NCBI GenBank assembly: GCA_028485475.2
Contig: CP144143.1
Span: 310,001-374,000, forward strand
Length of the DNA: 64,000 bases
Reading direction: 5' to 3'
From: Chitinophagaceae bacterium C216
Lineage (GTDB): Bacteria > Bacteroidota > Bacteroidia > Chitinophagales > Chitinophagaceae
Position 1 is the first letter of the stretch; each line of letters begins with the position of its first letter. Below are positions 62,405-64,000 of this stretch, one piece after another. Both the position numbers and the translations under genes were made by a program. A model generated the notes under the pieces. That model made no database searches. It was not told the DNA's origin and saw only the letters and a list, made by a program, of their open reading frames with translations.

Positions 62405-63316
62405 TTGAAAGCTCTAAATATATTACAGACCATTGGCAATACCCCTCACGTAAAAATCTCTAAACTTTTCGACAGCGCATATGAGGTCTGGATGAAACTG
62501 GAGAGAGCAAATCCTGGAGGTAGTATTAAAGACCGCATCGCTTTGTCCATGATTGAAGATGCCGAGCGAAAAGGTTGGTTGAAGAACGATTCTGTAATTA
62601 TCGAACCTACCAGTGGTAATACGGGTATTGGCCTAGCATTGGTGGCCGCCGTAAAAGGATACAAACTTATACTGGTAATGCCCGAAAGTATGAGCGTGGA
62701 GCGTAGAAAGCTCATGAGTGTATACGGTGCCGAGTTTGTATTGACCCCTCGCGAAAGAGGCATGACAGGAGCCATTGAAAAAGCTAGAGAATTGGCAAAC
62801 ACCATTCCTCAGGCTTGGATTCCCCAGCAGTTCAATAATGAAGCGAATACCGAAATACATCGCAAAGCAACCGCGCAGGAAATATTAAATGATTTTCCCG
62901 AAGGTTTTGATTATCTCATCACGGGTGTTGGTACCGGAGGCCATATCACAGGAGTAGCTGAAATATTGAAAAAGCAATTCCCCCATCTTAAAGTATTTGC
63001 AGTAGAACCGGAGCTGTCGCCCGTCATCAGCGGAGGGGCGCCTGGGGCGCATCCTCTTCAGGGACTCGGGGCAGGATTTATTCCGGCAATTCTTAATACT
63101 ACAATATTAGACGGAGCGATCACTATAGGAAAAGATGAAGCCTTTGACTATGCCCGCCAACTAGCGAAGCGGGAAGGCATTCTGGCCGGAATTTCTACTG
63201 GAGCGGCATTGGCGGCTATAGCTAAAAAACTTCCCGAAATTCCCCCAGGTGCGCGGATTCTCACTTTTAACTACGATACCGGAGAAAGATATTTAAGTAC
63301 GGATGGATTATTTTAG
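62405..63316 (+). CDS. cysM: Cysteine synthase (O-acetylserine sulfhydrylase)
   Basis: A 303-residue fold type II PLP enzyme. It replaces the acetyl group of O-acetylserine with sulfide. The PLP lysine is in [12 protein letters not shown] (near residue 42), the substrate loop is [14 protein letters not shown], and the phosphate cup is [15 protein letters not shown]. CysM-like rather than CysK-like assignment is weak; both fit. The start is TTG at 62405: an in-frame stop lies 9 bases upstream (62396-62398) and no ATG precedes the conserved [15 protein letters not shown]. It is co-transcribed with cysE and ends in a terminator. Confidence 0.92.
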   Translation: MKALNILQTIGNTPHVKISKLFDSAYEVWMKLERANPGGSIKDRIALSMIEDAERKGWLKNDSVIIEPTSGNTGIGLALVAAVKGYKLILVMPESMSVERRKLMSVYGAEFVLTPRERGMTGAIEKARELANTIPQAWIPQQFNNEANTEIHRKATAQEILNDFPEGFDYLITGVGTGGHITGVAEILKKQFPHLKVFAVEPELSPVISGGAPGAHPLQGLGAGFIPAILNTTILDGAITIGKDEAFDYARQLAKREGILAGISTGAALAAIAKKLPEIPPGARILTFNYDTGERYLSTDGLF

Positions 63317-63328
63317 TATCGAATGGAG

Positions 63329-63356
63329 AACGGATGAGATAGCCATCCGTTTTTTA
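63329..63356 (+). terminator. Terminator of the cysE-cysM operon
   Basis: Stem aacggatg/catccgtt (63329-63336 with 63344-63351), a seven-base loop and T6. It overlaps by a few bases the end of the convergent permease gene. Confidence 0.88.
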
Positions 63357-64000
63357 TAAACGTCCTTTTACGTTTAGTGCATCACGTAATCCGTTACCCA
63401 AAAGGTTAAACGCAAGCACCAATAACATGATGGCAAAGCCCGGCGCCAGCGCCAGCATAGGGTTTTGAGTAATGATAAAATTATAGTTTTCCTTTATCAT
63501 AAGCCCCCAACTAGGCATAGGAGGCTGCACCCCTACTCCTAAAAAGCTAAGGCCGGCTTCAATAACTATTGCCGAAGCAAAATTAGCAGCTGCAATTACC
63601 AATACCGGCCCTACAATATTGGGCCAAATATGTTTTGCGATAATACGCATATCCCTAAAACCCAACGCGCGTGCGGCTTCCACATATTCAAGTTCACGAA
63701 CGGCCAACACCTGACCCCTTACAAGTCGCGCCACATTCACCCACATGGTTAGTCCCACTGCAATAAACACTTGCCAAAAACCTTTACCCAATGCAAGCGT
63801 AATCGCAAATACTAGTAACAGCGTAGGAATACTCCAAATGACATTAATGAACCACATGATTACTTCATCCACCCAGCCACGATAAAAACCGGCTAGCGAA
63901 CCCAATACCAGCCCAATGCTGATTGAAATGAGTACCGTAATCATACCCACACTCAAACTTACACGCGTGCCTACAATAAGTCTGCTTAAAATATCCCTTC
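63354..64000 (-). CDS. Oligopeptide/dipeptide ABC transporter permease (OppC/DppC type), 3' part
   Basis: The gene continues beyond base 64000: the frame upstream of 63956 stays open and reads the family block RDILSRLIVGTRVSLSVG, so the visible part is the C-terminal 215 residues. It has about five transmembrane segments and the permease EAA-type loop EAARALGFRDMRIIAKHIWPNIVGPVLVIAA near the middle. The end (LSFLGVGVQPPMPSWGLMI) is the usual OppC C-terminus. The partner permease and ATPases would lie upstream, outside the window. Substrate is likely di- or oligopeptide, or nickel; undetermined. Confidence 0.93.
   Translation of the reverse strand, partial: RDILSRLIVGTRVSLSVGMITVLISISIGLVLGSLAGFYRGWVDEVIMWFINVIWSIPTLLLVFAITLALGKGFWQVFIAVGLTMWVNVARLVRGQVLAVRELEYVEAARALGFRDMRIIAKHIWPNIVGPVLVIAAANFASAIVIEAGLSFLGVGVQPPMPSWGLMIKENYNFIITQNPMLALAPGFAIMLLVLAFNLLGNGLRDALNVKGRL

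Noticed and set aside
1-64000. tRNA, rRNA, CRISPR arrays, insertion sequences or phage genes
   Set aside because: I found no regular spacer-repeat series, no transposase or integrase motif, and no recognisable tRNA cloverleaf in the intergenic gaps. A tRNAscan and repeat search would confirm this.

Overview
The window reads as a chromosomal segment of a Bacteroidota bacterium, most likely in or near the Chitinophagaceae. The evidence is the gene content (a class II B12-dependent ribonucleotide reductase, an OmpA protein with thrombospondin type 3 repeats, DUF6427, DUF502, an LUD protein beside FtsH), the frequent -7 boxes of the TAnnTTTG type with TTTG about 19 bases upstream, moderate to low GC, and scarce Shine-Dalgarno sequences. 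The assignment is inference from composition and families. I see no rRNA, tRNA, CRISPR array, insertion sequence, integrase or phage gene. This is mostly ordinary core genome.

Layout. 1-3.3 kb: the 3' part of pabB, a methyltransferase, an esterase, then the N-degron pair clpS-aat. 3.5-6.5 kb: a lipocalin-like lipoprotein and a two-gene GMC dehydrogenase (FAD subunit plus exported small subunit). 6.6-17.5 kb (minus strand): nrdJ, a cysteine desulfurase, a 1308-residue AsmA-like envelope protein and metG. 17.7-19.6 kb: two tandem S66 LD-carboxypeptidases, one with and one without a signal peptide. 20-23.9 kb (minus): a small outer-membrane barrel, an RRM RNA-binding protein, the rpsF-rpsR-rplI operon and glmM. 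24-25.9 kb: an LTA-synthase-like sulfatase broken by two frameshifts. 26-28 kb: a PAP2 phosphatase and a CorC/HlyC-type CBS protein, followed by 569 bases without a gene. 28.6-35 kb: the OmpA protein with a very good promoter, a polyprenyl synthase-recJ pair and a Kup potassium transporter.

35.3-40.6 kb: a secreted protein with a striking Trp/Gly-rich stretch, a DUF6427 membrane protein, purQ, a DsbD-N-like protein, ubiX and a DUF502 membrane protein. 40.7-47.7 kb: a complete tetR-tolC-adaptor-RND efflux operon, with a perfect 9-bp inverted repeat lying over the predicted promoter. 47.9-51.9 kb: a GH63-like glucosidase and a FucP-type sugar transporter, a likely uptake and cleavage pair. 52-58.7 kb: uvrB, then the rsfS-ftsH-LUD-GGCT operon and a divergent birA. 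58.7-64 kb: a lipoprotein GDPD, a small HExxH protein, YceI, DUF2461, the cysteine pathway pair cysE-cysM, and the 3' part of an oppC/dppC-type permease that runs off the window.

I found no obviously new multi-gene system. The items most worth following up are the TetR operator/promoter arrangement, the doubly frameshifted LTA-synthase-like gene with a T8 tract, the Trp-rich secreted protein, the OmpA-like domain lacking the usual peptidoglycan-binding residues, the RND pump with an extra hydrophobic pair, the 107-residue HExxH protein and the structured long intergenic region.
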